DNA of 64,000 nt from Jonesiaceae bacterium BS-20 (GTDB taxonomy: Bacteria > Actinomycetota > Actinomycetes > Actinomycetales > Cellulomonadaceae): NCBI GenBank assembly GCA_039995105.1, contig CP146203.1, positions 372,001-436,000 on the forward strand, written 5' to 3'. A program made the position numbers and the translations under genes. How positions within the stretch are numbered: the stretch's first letter is position 1; the number at the start of each line of letters is the position of its first letter. The notes under the pieces are model-generated. The model was not told the origin of the DNA. It ran no database searches and saw nothing but the letters and a program-made list of their open reading frames with translations. Positions 1-8,558 of this stretch are shown one piece after another.

Positions 1-67
1 CAAGAAATAGGTCGACTTTGAAGGCATTGTCTTCTAGCCATTGCCCGATCCTCTGATACCAACTCAT
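1..67 (-). CDS. Possible partial CDS, N-terminus only
   Basis: Reading leftwards from an ATG at position 67, an open frame of 22 codons runs off the window edge. It begins M-S-W-Y-Q-R-I-G-Q-W and becomes hydrophobic towards the edge. No convincing ribosome binding site is visible. If real, it would be divergent from the response regulator at 171. The frame is too short to assign a family. Confidence 0.3.
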   Translation of the reverse strand, partial: MSWYQRIGQWLEDNAFKVDLFL

Positions 68-170
68 AGGACTACAGTAGAGTCCTCGGCTGCAAAGGTC
101 ATCAACCTCACGGGCTACCTTTTGCGTTTTGAGGGACTCTAAAGGTTGAATCATGACCTAACATAGATGC

Positions 171-854
171 ATGACCCACGTACTGTTGGCTGAAGACGAC
201 CCAGCGATCTCAGAACCCTTAGCTCGCGCGTTGACGCGCGAAGGCTATAACGTCGTTGTTCAAGCTACCGGACAGGGCGCCATAGATAACGCTGCAATAG
301 CCGACCTGGTCGTTCTTGACCTCGGCTTGCCAGACATGGACGGCCTTGAGGTGGCCCGCGCCATCCGCCAAAAGGGCTTGACCACGCCCGTGTTGGTGTT
401 GACGGCTCGCGCGGACGAGGTTGACCTCGTTGTTGGACTCGACGCAGGCGCCGACGACTATGTGACTAAGCCTTTTAGGCTTGCCGAACTTTTGGCGCGG
501 GTACGCGCCCTGTTGCGACGCACCCATGGTGACCCAACCGAGTCTGAGGAAATTAATGCTCAGGACGTCAAGGTTGATGTTGCCGCACACCGCGCATTCC
601 AGGACGGCCGGGAACTACACCTGACCACCAAGGAATTTGAACTGCTGCGCGTTCTGGTCTCATCCGCCGGATCCGTAGTAAACCGCGAGTCACTCATGCG
701 TGAGGTTTGGGGATCGGAGCCAATCGGTTCCACCAAGACGCTAGATATGCACGTGTCATGGTTGCGCCGCAAACTAAACGATGATGCAAACAGCCCCCGG
801 TACATTACGACCGTGCGCGGTCTGGGTTTCCGGTTCGAAGTTGGCACCGAGTAA
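171..854 (+). CDS. OmpR/PhoB-family response regulator
   Basis: The 227-residue protein is a DNA-binding response regulator. The receiver domain (about residues 1-115) has the acidic pair E8-D9-D10, the phospho-acceptor D50 in LDLGLPD, and a switch lysine in the YVTKPF motif. A winged-helix domain (about 135-225) carries the usual TKEFELL and RGLGFRF landmarks. The sensor kinase gene follows 26 bp downstream, so the two form a two-component pair. No Shine-Dalgarno sequence is evident before the ATG at 171, and leaderless translation is possible (inference). The signal it responds to cannot be read from the sequence. Confidence 0.95.
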   Translation: MTHVLLAEDDPAISEPLARALTREGYNVVVQATGQGAIDNAAIADLVVLDLGLPDMDGLEVARAIRQKGLTTPVLVLTARADEVDLVVGLDAGADDYVTKPFRLAELLARVRALLRRTHGDPTESEEINAQDVKVDVAAHRAFQDGRELHLTTKEFELLRVLVSSAGSVVNRESLMREVWGSEPIGSTKTLDMHVSWLRRKLNDDANSPRYITTVRGLGFRFEVGTE

Positions 855-880
855 CTCTTTCCTGACCTAAGGAATTCTTT

Positions 881-2212
881 ATGAGGCGCCGGTTAATTCT
901 GGCAACTGTTTCTGCAGTTGCCGCCGCCGTAATCCTGCTTGGCTTTCCGCTGGCCTTCTTTGGCGGCTACTACGTCTTTGAAAACGAGAGCCAGTCGGTT
1001 GCCTCACGGGCAAAGGCGCTGGCCCAACAGGTCGAGAGCCGCGTTGCTGGCGGAGATGAGTTAACCCAAGGGCTCATGGACCGGTACGTGGGCGGTGACG
1101 ACGGCAGAATCCCCGCCTTCATCAAGGTCGTGATGCCCGACGGCGCCGTTGGTACCGCGGGGGACCCCATTGAGGGACGCAAACTTGAGTCCGTGATCAT
1201 GACCGGGTCGACCGCCATGATTACCGTCGGCGTGGATTATTGGACCGTGGTTGCCCGTTCTGCCCAGGTGGTCTTACTGGTCATAACGGCCGCGGTTGTT
1301 GCGTTTGGTGCGGGAATTGTCATGGCCGTCTGGCAGGCAAATAGGTTGTCGCGCCCGTTGGTGTACCTTGCGGCTTCCGCGGAACAGTTGGGTTCCGGGC
1401 AGGTGCGCCCCCACTTGGAAGAGTCCGGGGTTGAAGAAATTGACCTTGTAGCCGCCGAGCTCGCTCGGTCTGCGGACCGGCTTGCGGGGCGCATTGCCGC
1501 CGAGCGGCAGTTCTCTTCCGATGCCTCACACCAGTTGCGTACTCCGCTTACGGCCTTGTCCATGCGGCTGGAAGAAATCGCGATGCTTTCCCCGGATAGT
1601 CCCGAGGTCCAAGAGGAAGCCCGGATTAGCTTAGAACAGGTCGAACGCCTGGTCCTGACCGTTGATGATTTGCTGTCACGGTCCCGGACCTCATCCGGTG
1701 GCACAACCGAGGCCGTCCACCTCCTCGATGTCTTGCAACAGCAGGAAGAGGAGTGGGAAGCAGTCTTTGCTAAGGCTGGACGCAAACTCACCGTTACCCA
1801 AGAGGGCGAACTTTGGGTCTTTGCCACTCCCGGTGCGCTCGCCCAAGTAATTGCAACCCTGTTGGAGAACTCCCTCAAGCACGGCGGCGGACACACCCAA
1901 GTCGTAGCTAAGCAGCAAGGTCCCCGCAACGCCGTGGTCATCCAAGTAGGGGACGAGGGCGACGGGATCCCGGAGGAACTGGCATCGATTATCTTTGAAC
2001 GCGGCGTAACCTCGGGCGAAGGCACCGGGCTGGGCCTACCGTTGGCCCGTGACCTCGCAGCGGCGGACGGCGGACGGCTCGAGCTGACCAGGCACGTGCC
2101 CGCGCTGTTTACGATGTATCTGACCGGGGTGCCAAAGACCATGGACCCGGCTGTGGTGTTGCCGCAGGGTAAGCCCGTGTACGTTCGTAGGCGTGACCGC
2201 CGTAAGCAGTAG
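881..2212 (+). CDS. Sensor histidine kinase, partner of the OmpR-type regulator
   Basis: This 443-residue membrane kinase has a first transmembrane segment at about residues 7-30, an extracytoplasmic loop of about 95 residues, and a second segment at about 127-150. A HAMP-like linker follows. The HisKA helix carries the phospho-acceptor H217 in the SHQLRTPL motif. The C-terminal HATPase domain shows an N box (LLENSLKHG) and G boxes (GDEGDGI, GTGLGLPLA). The start is supported by AAGGAA six bases before the ATG. It should autophosphorylate and transfer phosphate to the regulator encoded just upstream. The loop is short and gives no ligand clue. Confidence 0.95.
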   Translation: MRRRLILATVSAVAAAVILLGFPLAFFGGYYVFENESQSVASRAKALAQQVESRVAGGDELTQGLMDRYVGGDDGRIPAFIKVVMPDGAVGTAGDPIEGRKLESVIMTGSTAMITVGVDYWTVVARSAQVVLLVITAAVVAFGAGIVMAVWQANRLSRPLVYLAASAEQLGSGQVRPHLEESGVEEIDLVAAELARSADRLAGRIAAERQFSSDASHQLRTPLTALSMRLEEIAMLSPDSPEVQEEARISLEQVERLVLTVDDLLSRSRTSSGGTTEAVHLLDVLQQQEEEWEAVFAKAGRKLTVTQEGELWVFATPGALAQVIATLLENSLKHGGGHTQVVAKQQGPRNAVVIQVGDEGDGIPEELASIIFERGVTSGEGTGLGLPLARDLAAADGGRLELTRHVPALFTMYLTGVPKTMDPAVVLPQGKPVYVRRRDRRKQ

Positions 2213-2220
2213 CGGGCCCG

Positions 2221-2694
2221 CTACTTTGTGGGATCGAGTGTGGGCTGCGAACCCGTGAACACCAGGTACTTGTAGGCAAAGTATCGAAACGCTGTCCCCA
2301 ACACGAGGCCAACGCCGTTGGCGGAAATGTTGTCAGCCAACGTGGATTTGAAACCGAGCACGTAGTTTGAGATCCACAGGCACAACACAGCGATGGCCAT
2401 GCCACCAACGTTAACCACCACGAACCCAATGAATTCCTTGACCCGCGTGCTCGTACGCTGTTTTGCAAAGGTCCACAGGCGGTTTCCTAGCCACGTGACG
2501 AGCATCGCAATTGCAACGGAAAATATCTTTGCGGTGATGGGCTTACCGGCGAGAACCGCGCCGGGGCCGTGCTGCAAAAGGTTGAAGAGTCCAAGGTCAA
2601 CAACGAATCCGAGCCCGCCCACGGTCCCGAACTTCAACAGCTCAACAATGCGCTGGGTCTTGGTAACCGTGGTGGTTTGCTTGGTCGTAGGCAC
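2221..2694 (-). CDS. GtrA-family membrane protein
   Basis: A 157-residue protein with four predicted membrane helices and the GtrA pattern: F-G-T-V-G-G-L-G-F-V-V-D near the first helix and NRLWTF between helices two and three. GtrA proteins are small integral membrane proteins linked to transfer or flipping of polyprenol-linked sugars. It converges on the sensor kinase gene with only 8 bp between stop codons and is divergent from purK. No glycosyltransferase is adjacent, so its substrate is unknown. Confidence 0.85.
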   Translation of the reverse strand: MPTTKQTTTVTKTQRIVELLKFGTVGGLGFVVDLGLFNLLQHGPGAVLAGKPITAKIFSVAIAMLVTWLGNRLWTFAKQRTSTRVKEFIGFVVVNVGGMAIAVLCLWISNYVLGFKSTLADNISANGVGLVLGTAFRYFAYKYLVFTGSQPTLDPTK

Positions 2695-2753
2695 AACCTC
2701 ACTCTACCGTGAACCGCAATATTGGGGTCTGGGGCGCGGGTGCACTAGGCTTA

Positions 2754-3932
2754 GTGCCCGTGGGAACTCCTAAGATTGCAGTTATTGGCGGCGGGCAACT
2801 GGCCCGAATGATGGCACCTGTTGCAGGCGAACTCGGCGTGCATTTACGGGCTCTGGTAGAAAGCGAAACCGGCTCAGCAGCTCAGGTATTAGTTGATGCT
2901 CCCGTGGGCGCGGCAAGCGACCCGGAAGCGATCCGTAGTCTCATTGCGGGCATGGATGTGCTGACGTTTGAACACGAGCACGTGCCACATGACCTTTTGC
3001 ACCAGCTGGTGGCGGAGGGCGTTGCCGTGCACCCCGGTCCGCACGCGCTGGCTAGCGCCCAAGACAAGATTGTGATGCGTCAGCGTCTGACCGAGTTGGG
3101 CGTACCGTGCCCAAACTGGCGGGCCCTATCCCGGGATACCGAGCAGGCAAGCGCCGAGCTCGATTCCTTTATTGCCGAGTTTGGTCCCGAGGTCGTTGTT
3201 AAGACCTCCCGCGGCGGCTACGACGGCAAGGGAGTACGCATTGTCTCCCTGGCAGCGGACGTGACCGACTGGTTTGCCGGGGTCGCTCAGGGCGGCCCAA
3301 CCTTGCTGGTTGAGGAGAAGGTCCCGTTTGCGCGCGAGCTAGCCGTGTTGGTGGCACGCCGACCATCTGGACAGGTTGTTACTTGGCCCGTGGTCGAGTC
3401 AATCCAGCGTGATGGCGTGTGCTCCGAGGTCATTGCTCCGGCACCAAACCTTGACGACGAGACCGCAGCACATGCGCGTTCGATTGCCACCAAGATTGCG
3501 GTAGGCCTAGACGTAACCGGTGTGCTGGCCGTGGAAATGTTTGAGGTAGTAACCCCGGACGGCCCACAGATCCTGATTAATGAACTTGCCATGCGCCCGC
3601 ATAACTCCGGGCACTGGACCATTACCGGCTCGGTCACCAGCCAGTTTGAGCAGCACCTGCGCGCGGTCCTCGACCTGCCACTTGGCAGCACCGCGACGAC
3701 CGCGCCGTGGACCGTGATGGCTAACGTGTTGGGCTCGAGCCTAGAAACCGTTACCGACGCGTTGCCCGAGGTCCTCAAGCAGTTCCCGCACGCCAAGGTC
3801 AACCTGTACGGCAAGGACGTGCGCCCGGGACGCAAACTTGGGCACGTCAACGTCAGTGGCTCCGACCTGGACCAGACTCTTGCCCAGGCAACTGCCGCCG
3901 CAGCAATTGTGCGCGGCGAATCTGCCAACTAA
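2754..3932 (+). CDS. purK: N5-carboxyaminoimidazole ribonucleotide synthase
   Basis: PurK converts AIR, ATP and bicarbonate to N5-CAIR in purine synthesis. The protein begins with the typical KIAVIGGGQLARMM strand-loop, has a central ATP-grasp fold (KTSRGGYDGKG, LLVEEKVPFARELAV), and near its C-terminal half NELAMRPHNSGHW. The frame is open from 2709, but the 15 preceding residues do not resemble PurK. The GTG at 2754 (or 2760) is the likelier start, giving about 392 residues. purE follows after 33 bp, so the two are almost certainly co-transcribed. Confidence 0.95.
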   Translation: MPVGTPKIAVIGGGQLARMMAPVAGELGVHLRALVESETGSAAQVLVDAPVGAASDPEAIRSLIAGMDVLTFEHEHVPHDLLHQLVAEGVAVHPGPHALASAQDKIVMRQRLTELGVPCPNWRALSRDTEQASAELDSFIAEFGPEVVVKTSRGGYDGKGVRIVSLAADVTDWFAGVAQGGPTLLVEEKVPFARELAVLVARRPSGQVVTWPVVESIQRDGVCSEVIAPAPNLDDETAAHARSIATKIAVGLDVTGVLAVEMFEVVTPDGPQILINELAMRPHNSGHWTITGSVTSQFEQHLRAVLDLPLGSTATTAPWTVMANVLGSSLETVTDALPEVLKQFPHAKVNLYGKDVRPGRKLGHVNVSGSDLDQTLAQATAAAAIVRGESAN

Positions 3933-3965
3933 ATTCTTCGTTCGTTCCAACAACCACCGAGGTGC

Positions 3966-4517
3966 ATGAAAATGACCAAGCCAAATGAGACGTTGCCGCA
4001 GGTAGGCATTGTGATGGGGTCTGACTCCGACTGGCCGGTAATGCAGGAAGCCGCCAAGGCTCTCCAAGAATTTGGGATCGAGATTGAGGTTGGTGTGGTT
4101 TCCGCACACCGTATGCCCGATGAAATGATCGCCTACGGCCAGCAGGCTCACGCCCGCGGCATCAAGGTGATTATTGCCGGCGCCGGGGGAGCAGCGCACC
4201 TGCCTGGCATGCTCGCATCCGTAACCCCACTGCCCGTCATTGGGGTGCCGGTTCCGCTCAAGTACCTCGACGGCATGGATTCGCTGCTTTCAATCGTGCA
4301 GATGCCAGCGGGCGTCCCGGTTGCAACCGTGTCGATCGGTGGTGCGCGCAACGCTGGTCTGCTGGCGGCCCGCATTCTCGGTGCCGGTTCAGGTGACCAA
4401 GCAGCTGCGCTTCAGGACAAGATGGTGGCGTTCCAAGAGGATCTGGCCAACCAGGCGCGTGCCAAGGGCGAGCGTCTGCTGGCTAAGTTTCAGGCCGCAA
4501 CCGACACCAGCGTTTGA
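3966..4517 (+). CDS. purE: N5-carboxyaminoimidazole ribonucleotide mutase, class I
   Basis: PurE moves the carboxyl group of N5-CAIR to C4, giving CAIR. The family landmarks are present: the [10 protein letters not shown] loop near residue 18, SAHRMPDEM, and a glycine-rich [11 protein letters not shown] stretch. The 183-residue length is normal. The start may be the ATG at 3966 or the one at 3972; GAGG stands three and nine bases before them respectively. It is the second gene of a purK-purE pair, and its stop codon overlaps the start of the long palindrome at 4516. Confidence 0.95.
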   Translation: MKMTKPNETLPQVGIVMGSDSDWPVMQEAAKALQEFGIEIEVGVVSAHRMPDEMIAYGQQAHARGIKVIIAGAGGAAHLPGMLASVTPLPVIGVPVPLKYLDGMDSLLSIVQMPAGVPVATVSIGGARNAGLLAARILGAGSGDQAAALQDKMVAFQEDLANQARAKGERLLAKFQAATDTSV

Positions 4518-4583
4518 GTTTGGCGGATCGTCCCCGAGATTAGTGGAATGAACCACCTATCTCGGGGGCGATCCACCAAACTC
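4516..4583. repeat. Long imperfect palindrome, 31-base arms
   Basis: The left arm spans 4516-4546 and the right arm 4553-4583, with a six-base loop. Of the 31 paired positions 27 are Watson-Crick complementary; the four exceptions lie at arm positions 9, 16, 26 and 27. The hairpin begins inside the purE stop codon and sits between the convergent purE and LCP genes. It could act as a bidirectional terminator, but no T tract follows on either side. A REP or MITE-like repeat is an alternative that a genome-wide copy search would settle. Confidence 0.85.
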
Positions 4584-4661
4584 GGCTCAAAATGACGTCG
4601 GCTTGGAGCGACGTCGGATTAGATGAGAGCTAGCTGTGAAGAGAACTAGTCGTGCAGCGGT

Positions 4662-6131
4662 CTAGCCTAGGCCGTTGTACTCCCCGGGCTTGAGCGTTCC
4701 TGCGGCAATGTCTTTGAAGAACTGCGCGGTTGCGGCATCATCCAACTGGACAGCGGAGCCCACGCCACCTGGACGGTAGTCCAACGAGGTGATCGGTGGG
4801 GTTCCGGTCACGCCAGACTTAGAGTTAGCGCTGCGGAATGCGAGGGCCATTTTGCCTAGGTCGAAGAACCCGGTTCCCTCGCTCACCACGAGCGCCCCGG
4901 TTCCGGCCTTGACCATGGATGTCTGGGTGACGGGATTTAATAACTTAGCCGGGCTCTTGAGCGAGGAGCTAATGGCGCCAATGACTTGGCGCTGGCGCTG
5001 GGCCCGGCCAATGTCACCGAGCGGGTCGGCTTTGCGCATGCGAGCGAATGCAAGGGTGGTGGCGCCGTCAGCTGGGTGGCACCCGGCCTCCCACTTCAAT
5101 TCGCTTTGTGGGTCGTTGACGTCGTAGTCGAGGCACAGTTCCACCCCGCCGATCGCATCGACAATGCCGGTCACGCCGCTAAACCCAACCTCGACGTAGT
5201 GGTCGACGGTCAGCCCGGTGAGATCTTCAACGGTCTCGACTAGGAGAGCGGGCCCACCAAAGGAGAATGAGGCGTTGATCTTATTGCTGTTATGGCCGGG
5301 GATGGGTACGTAAATGTCGCGCGGCAAACTGATGAGTGCGCTCGGCCCGGACTTTGGTACGTGCAACAGCATGATGGTGTCGGCGCGAGCGCCCTTGACG
5401 TTGCCGCCGACCGTGCCGTCCTCGCGAGAGTCTGAACCCGCAATGAGGTAGGTGGTCCCGGGGGTATTTGCGGCCCCTGACAGCGCATCAACGTGGTTGA
5501 GTTTGGAGTTGGCCCACATCATGAGCCCAAACGGCCAAGCAAATAATGCCAGCACAATGACTAGCGCGATGATCCGTCCGGTCTTTTTCTTGCGTCGGCG
5601 CGGTGGGCGGGCAACGGGCGCGGGACCGTGTGGGCCTGTCGGGGGACGAGGTGGTTGCTGACCGTGGGAGTTAGCACCGCGGGGCCCAGGAGCGCCTTGT
5701 GGTGGCATCTGGGTGGGCCGGTTCTGGCGTTGCGGGGCGTGCGTACGAGCGGGGGCCGGCTGGGCAGCGGCTTGGCGCTGGACAGCCTCATTGCGCTGCA
5801 TAGCTTCTTGACGTTGTGCCGCTGCCGCTTGGCTGTTGCGGGGAGGTATCGATGCCGGTTGCTGAGCTGAGGCGTATTGTTTCGCCGGTGGCATGACAGC
5901 CGTCCGCGGGTGGCCAGAGCTTGGGCGAGGGGCTTGGCGTTTTACTGCGGGCGGTAAACTTGCCGGCGGCTGGGCACCGGTGTACTGGGCAGCCGGGCGT
6001 TGGGGAACCTCTCCGGTCCCTACCTCAATTGCCGGGGTGCGGGTAGGCCTGCTGGGCCGTCCGGAAGACGGGGTGAAGCTCGGAGGTGGTAGCTTCTTGT
6101 TTTTTCTCGTTGCGTCGCTGTTTGGTGACAT
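4662..6131 (-). CDS. LytR-CpsA-Psr (LCP) family ligase with proline-rich N-terminus
   Basis: The 489-residue protein has a long cytoplasmic N-terminal region (about 1-180) rich in Pro, Gln and Ala, a basic RRRKKKTGR stretch, one transmembrane segment (about 187-208), and an extracellular LCP domain (about 230-400). The LCP domain shows GSDSRED, RADTIMLLH, SLPRDIYV and FARMRK. LCP enzymes transfer lipid-linked glycopolymers such as teichoic acids or arabinogalactan onto peptidoglycan. It lies 11 bp after a second LCP gene on the same strand, so the two form an operon. The proline-rich leader is unusually long for the family. Confidence 0.93.
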   Translation of the reverse strand: MSPNSDATRKNKKLPPPSFTPSSGRPSRPTRTPAIEVGTGEVPQRPAAQYTGAQPPASLPPAVKRQAPRPSSGHPRTAVMPPAKQYASAQQPASIPPRNSQAAAAQRQEAMQRNEAVQRQAAAQPAPARTHAPQRQNRPTQMPPQGAPGPRGANSHGQQPPRPPTGPHGPAPVARPPRRRKKKTGRIIALVIVLALFAWPFGLMMWANSKLNHVDALSGAANTPGTTYLIAGSDSREDGTVGGNVKGARADTIMLLHVPKSGPSALISLPRDIYVPIPGHNSNKINASFSFGGPALLVETVEDLTGLTVDHYVEVGFSGVTGIVDAIGGVELCLDYDVNDPQSELKWEAGCHPADGATTLAFARMRKADPLGDIGRAQRQRQVIGAISSSLKSPAKLLNPVTQTSMVKAGTGALVVSEGTGFFDLGKMALAFRSANSKSGVTGTPPITSLDYRPGGVGSAVQLDDAATAQFFKDIAAGTLKPGEYNGLG

Positions 6132-6142
6132 TGCGGTGCCAA

Positions 6143-7315
6143 TCAGTTAGCGTTACCGGCGCCGGTTTCAGGCGCCGTACTGTCGGGGTCCACCTCAGTC
6201 ACCGGCGGATTATCTAGGAGTAGTCGCTCCCATAACTCGTCAGCGGCTGACGTCCACACCACGCGGTTCTTGTCATACGGGTCGGTGGCTACCGGGGTAG
6301 ATATGAACTCAACGTCACCCGTTGAAATACCGGTCAAAGATGTTGCCAGCCCGACCAAGTTGTTGGATAGCTCCGGGTTCATGGTCAGCGACGATATTGC
6401 GGCGGTGACAAAACCGGTCAACTTAGGTAGGTCAGTTAGGAAGTTCTTTGACAGTGCGGTCTCGATCGTCGCGTTCACAACTGCCTGTTGGCGATCAATG
6501 CGGGAGAGGTCTGAGCCCATCTCTAGGCCCCAGCCGGTGCCCTTGCGCCCGCGCACGAGTTTGAGCGCGTCGGTCCCGTTGAGGGTGTGCCAGCCGGCCT
6601 CAAGCTTGAATCCGCCGACCTTAGCGACGCTGATGTCTTCTGGAATTTCAATGTCAATCCCGCCCAGGGCATCGACAATGTCCTTGTATCCGGCAAAGTC
6701 GATCACAACAAAGTGGTCGATTGTCAGGCCGGTGTTGTGCTGGATGGTGTTGATGGTGCATGCCGCCGCGGATGCAATGTCTCCTCCGTAGTCCCAGCCG
6801 CGGGCAAACGCGGAGTTAAACATCGCCCTACGCTGGGCCTGCAGGACCTGACCGTCGGTCGTCAGACACTCGGGGATTTCGACCATGGAGTCACGCGGAA
6901 TTGAGACCACCTCTGCACGGGTGCGGTCAGAAGATAGGTGGATGACCATCGTGGTGTCGGAGCGCATGCCGCCGGTCGCGCTGTCGGAGAGTTCCGCGTT
7001 GTCGCCACCACGGTAGTCGGTGCCGAGCACGAGAATATTGAGCGACTGTCCCTTTTCATTGTCTGCGGGTGGCAGGTCAGGGCGCGGGGCAGGAGCGGAG
7101 ACCAGATCGGAAACGTCAACCTTGGTGGCCATGTTCTGGATCCGGTAGATTCCGGCGAACGCAGCGGAGCTGCCAAAGGCCAACAACCCCACTACCACCA
7201 AGGCAATTGCCTTCAGAACGCCTCGCGAGGGACCACTGCGTGCGTGTCCCGGCTTGGTGCGCCGGTAGGAGCCAGCACTTTCTGGCATTCTGGGGGCAGG
7301 GCTAGTCTGAGTCAC
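6143..7315 (-). CDS. LytR-CpsA-Psr (LCP) family ligase
   Basis: A 390-residue single-pass membrane protein: basic N-terminus, transmembrane segment at about residues 35-60, then an LCP domain with VLGTDYRGG, RSDTTMVIH, SIPRDSMV, and LVRGRKG with DLSRIDRQQ. It starts at a GTG with AGGA nine bases upstream. It is the first gene of a two-LCP operon and is divergent from the dTDP-glucose dehydratase gene. Two LCP paralogs next to each other may serve different polymers, one plausibly the polyol-phosphate polymer encoded at 41-54 kb (inference). Confidence 0.93.
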   Translation of the reverse strand: MTQTSPAPRMPESAGSYRRTKPGHARSGPSRGVLKAIALVVVGLLAFGSSAAFAGIYRIQNMATKVDVSDLVSAPAPRPDLPPADNEKGQSLNILVLGTDYRGGDNAELSDSATGGMRSDTTMVIHLSSDRTRAEVVSIPRDSMVEIPECLTTDGQVLQAQRRAMFNSAFARGWDYGGDIASAAACTINTIQHNTGLTIDHFVVIDFAGYKDIVDALGGIDIEIPEDISVAKVGGFKLEAGWHTLNGTDALKLVRGRKGTGWGLEMGSDLSRIDRQQAVVNATIETALSKNFLTDLPKLTGFVTAAISSLTMNPELSNNLVGLATSLTGISTGDVEFISTPVATDPYDKNRVVWTSAADELWERLLLDNPPVTEVDPDSTAPETGAGNAN

Positions 7316-7430
7316 AATACAAAATCCTAGAATGCTTTGATGGGTATTGCTCGTAGGCCAAGAGTCGATGGGGTGTAGGAGTTGTGGAGGTTGGCTTTAA
7401 TACGTGTTTGGAAGGAAGAACGGTGAAATT

Positions 7431-8471
7431 GTGCGGCTATTGATCACTGGTGGCGCTGGTTTTATTGGCACTAACTTTGTTCGCTATGTGTTGAGTACGG
7501 ATCCGCAGGTGCGGGTGACCGTGCTGGACGCCTTCACCTATGCCGCACGGGGCGACAATTTGGCCTATTTACGGGAGCGCGGTGAGGTTGCGTGGGGCCC
7601 AAACGCTGCCGATGCCGGTGCCCGGCTTGAGGTGGTCCGCGGCAGTATCACGGACCAGGGTTTGGTTGATCAATTGGTGGCTGAGCACGACGTTGTGGTG
7701 CACCTTGCGGCGGAGTCACACAACGATAATTCCTTGGCGAACCCCAAGACATTTGTGGATACCAACCTTGTGGGAACTTTTCATATTCTGCAGGCAGTAT
7801 TGAAGCATAATCGCAGGTTGCACCATGTTTCAACGGATGAGGTTTACGGGGATCTACCGCTTGGCGGCAAGGAGAAATTCACCGAGGAATCGGCCTACAA
7901 ACCCTCGAGCCCGTACTCGGCTACCAAAGCCGGGTCGGATCTTTTGGTGCAGGCTTGGATCCGGTCGTTTGGGCTACGGGCCACGATCTCGAGTTGCTCA
8001 AACAATTACGGTCCGTTTCAGCACGTGGAGAAGTTTATTCCGCGCCAAATCACCAACCTGATCGACGGTGTGCGCCCTAGGCTGTACGGCACGGGCGCCA
8101 ATGTGCGTGATTGGATTCACGTGCTTGACCACTGCAGTGCCCTGTGGCTGATTCTGCAGCGGGGAGTCATTGGGCGTACCTATCTGGTGGGGGCGGACGC
8201 GGAGCGTTCGAATCTGCAAATGGTTGGGCGGATTCTGTCCGAGTTTGGCCGCGGCCCCGACGACTATGACCTCGTGGCCGACCGCGCGGGGCATGATCTG
8301 CGGTACGCAATCGATGCCTCACGGATCACGGCGGAGTTGGGCTGGCGCCCCGAATTTACCGACCTGGGAGCTGGGGTGGCTCAAACCGTTGCCTGGTACC
8401 GGACCAATGAGCAGTGGTGGCGGCCAGCGAAAAATGAGACCGAGCAAGCGTACCTGCGTGCGGGGCACTGA
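7431..8471 (+). CDS. rfbB: dTDP-glucose 4,6-dehydratase
   Basis: An extended SDR enzyme that converts dTDP-glucose to dTDP-4-keto-6-deoxyglucose, the first committed step towards dTDP-L-rhamnose. It has the NAD-binding GGAGFIG loop at the N-terminus, HLAAESHND, the STDEVYGDL motif, and the catalytic YSATK. An open frame begins at 7404, but family members start directly at the LLITGG strand. The GTG at 7431, preceded by AAGGAAG, therefore gives the expected 346 residues. No rmlA, C or D genes are in the window. The symbol is used for the family; substrate specificity is inferred. Confidence 0.9.
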   Translation: MRLLITGGAGFIGTNFVRYVLSTDPQVRVTVLDAFTYAARGDNLAYLRERGEVAWGPNAADAGARLEVVRGSITDQGLVDQLVAEHDVVVHLAAESHNDNSLANPKTFVDTNLVGTFHILQAVLKHNRRLHHVSTDEVYGDLPLGGKEKFTEESAYKPSSPYSATKAGSDLLVQAWIRSFGLRATISSCSNNYGPFQHVEKFIPRQITNLIDGVRPRLYGTGANVRDWIHVLDHCSALWLILQRGVIGRTYLVGADAERSNLQMVGRILSEFGRGPDDYDLVADRAGHDLRYAIDASRITAELGWRPEFTDLGAGVAQTVAWYRTNEQWWRPAKNETEQAYLRAGH

Positions 8472-8477
8472 AACCAG

Positions 8478-8548
8478 GCCGGTCAACCGGCTTCCAAACC
8501 GCTGATTCCCATATCCCCGCGCAGGCGAGATCGCTTCTGCACGGGGAT
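8478..8548. terminator. Hairpins between convergent genes
   Basis: A small hairpin GCCGGT/ACCGGC near 8478-8491 is followed by a larger one. The larger hairpin has arms 8513-8528 and 8531-8548, pairing ATCCCCG and GCAG/GCGA blocks with a two-base bulge. Both lie between the convergent rfbB and TIGR03089 genes. T tracts are poor, so termination is inferred from position. Confidence 0.5.
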
Positions 8549-8558
8549 AAGGGAGCCG

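Noticed and set aside
1237-2142. Long open frame antisense to the sensor kinase gene.
   Set aside because: Composition is Ser/Arg/Pro-rich with no family features; it is a by-product of GC-rich codon use in the real gene.
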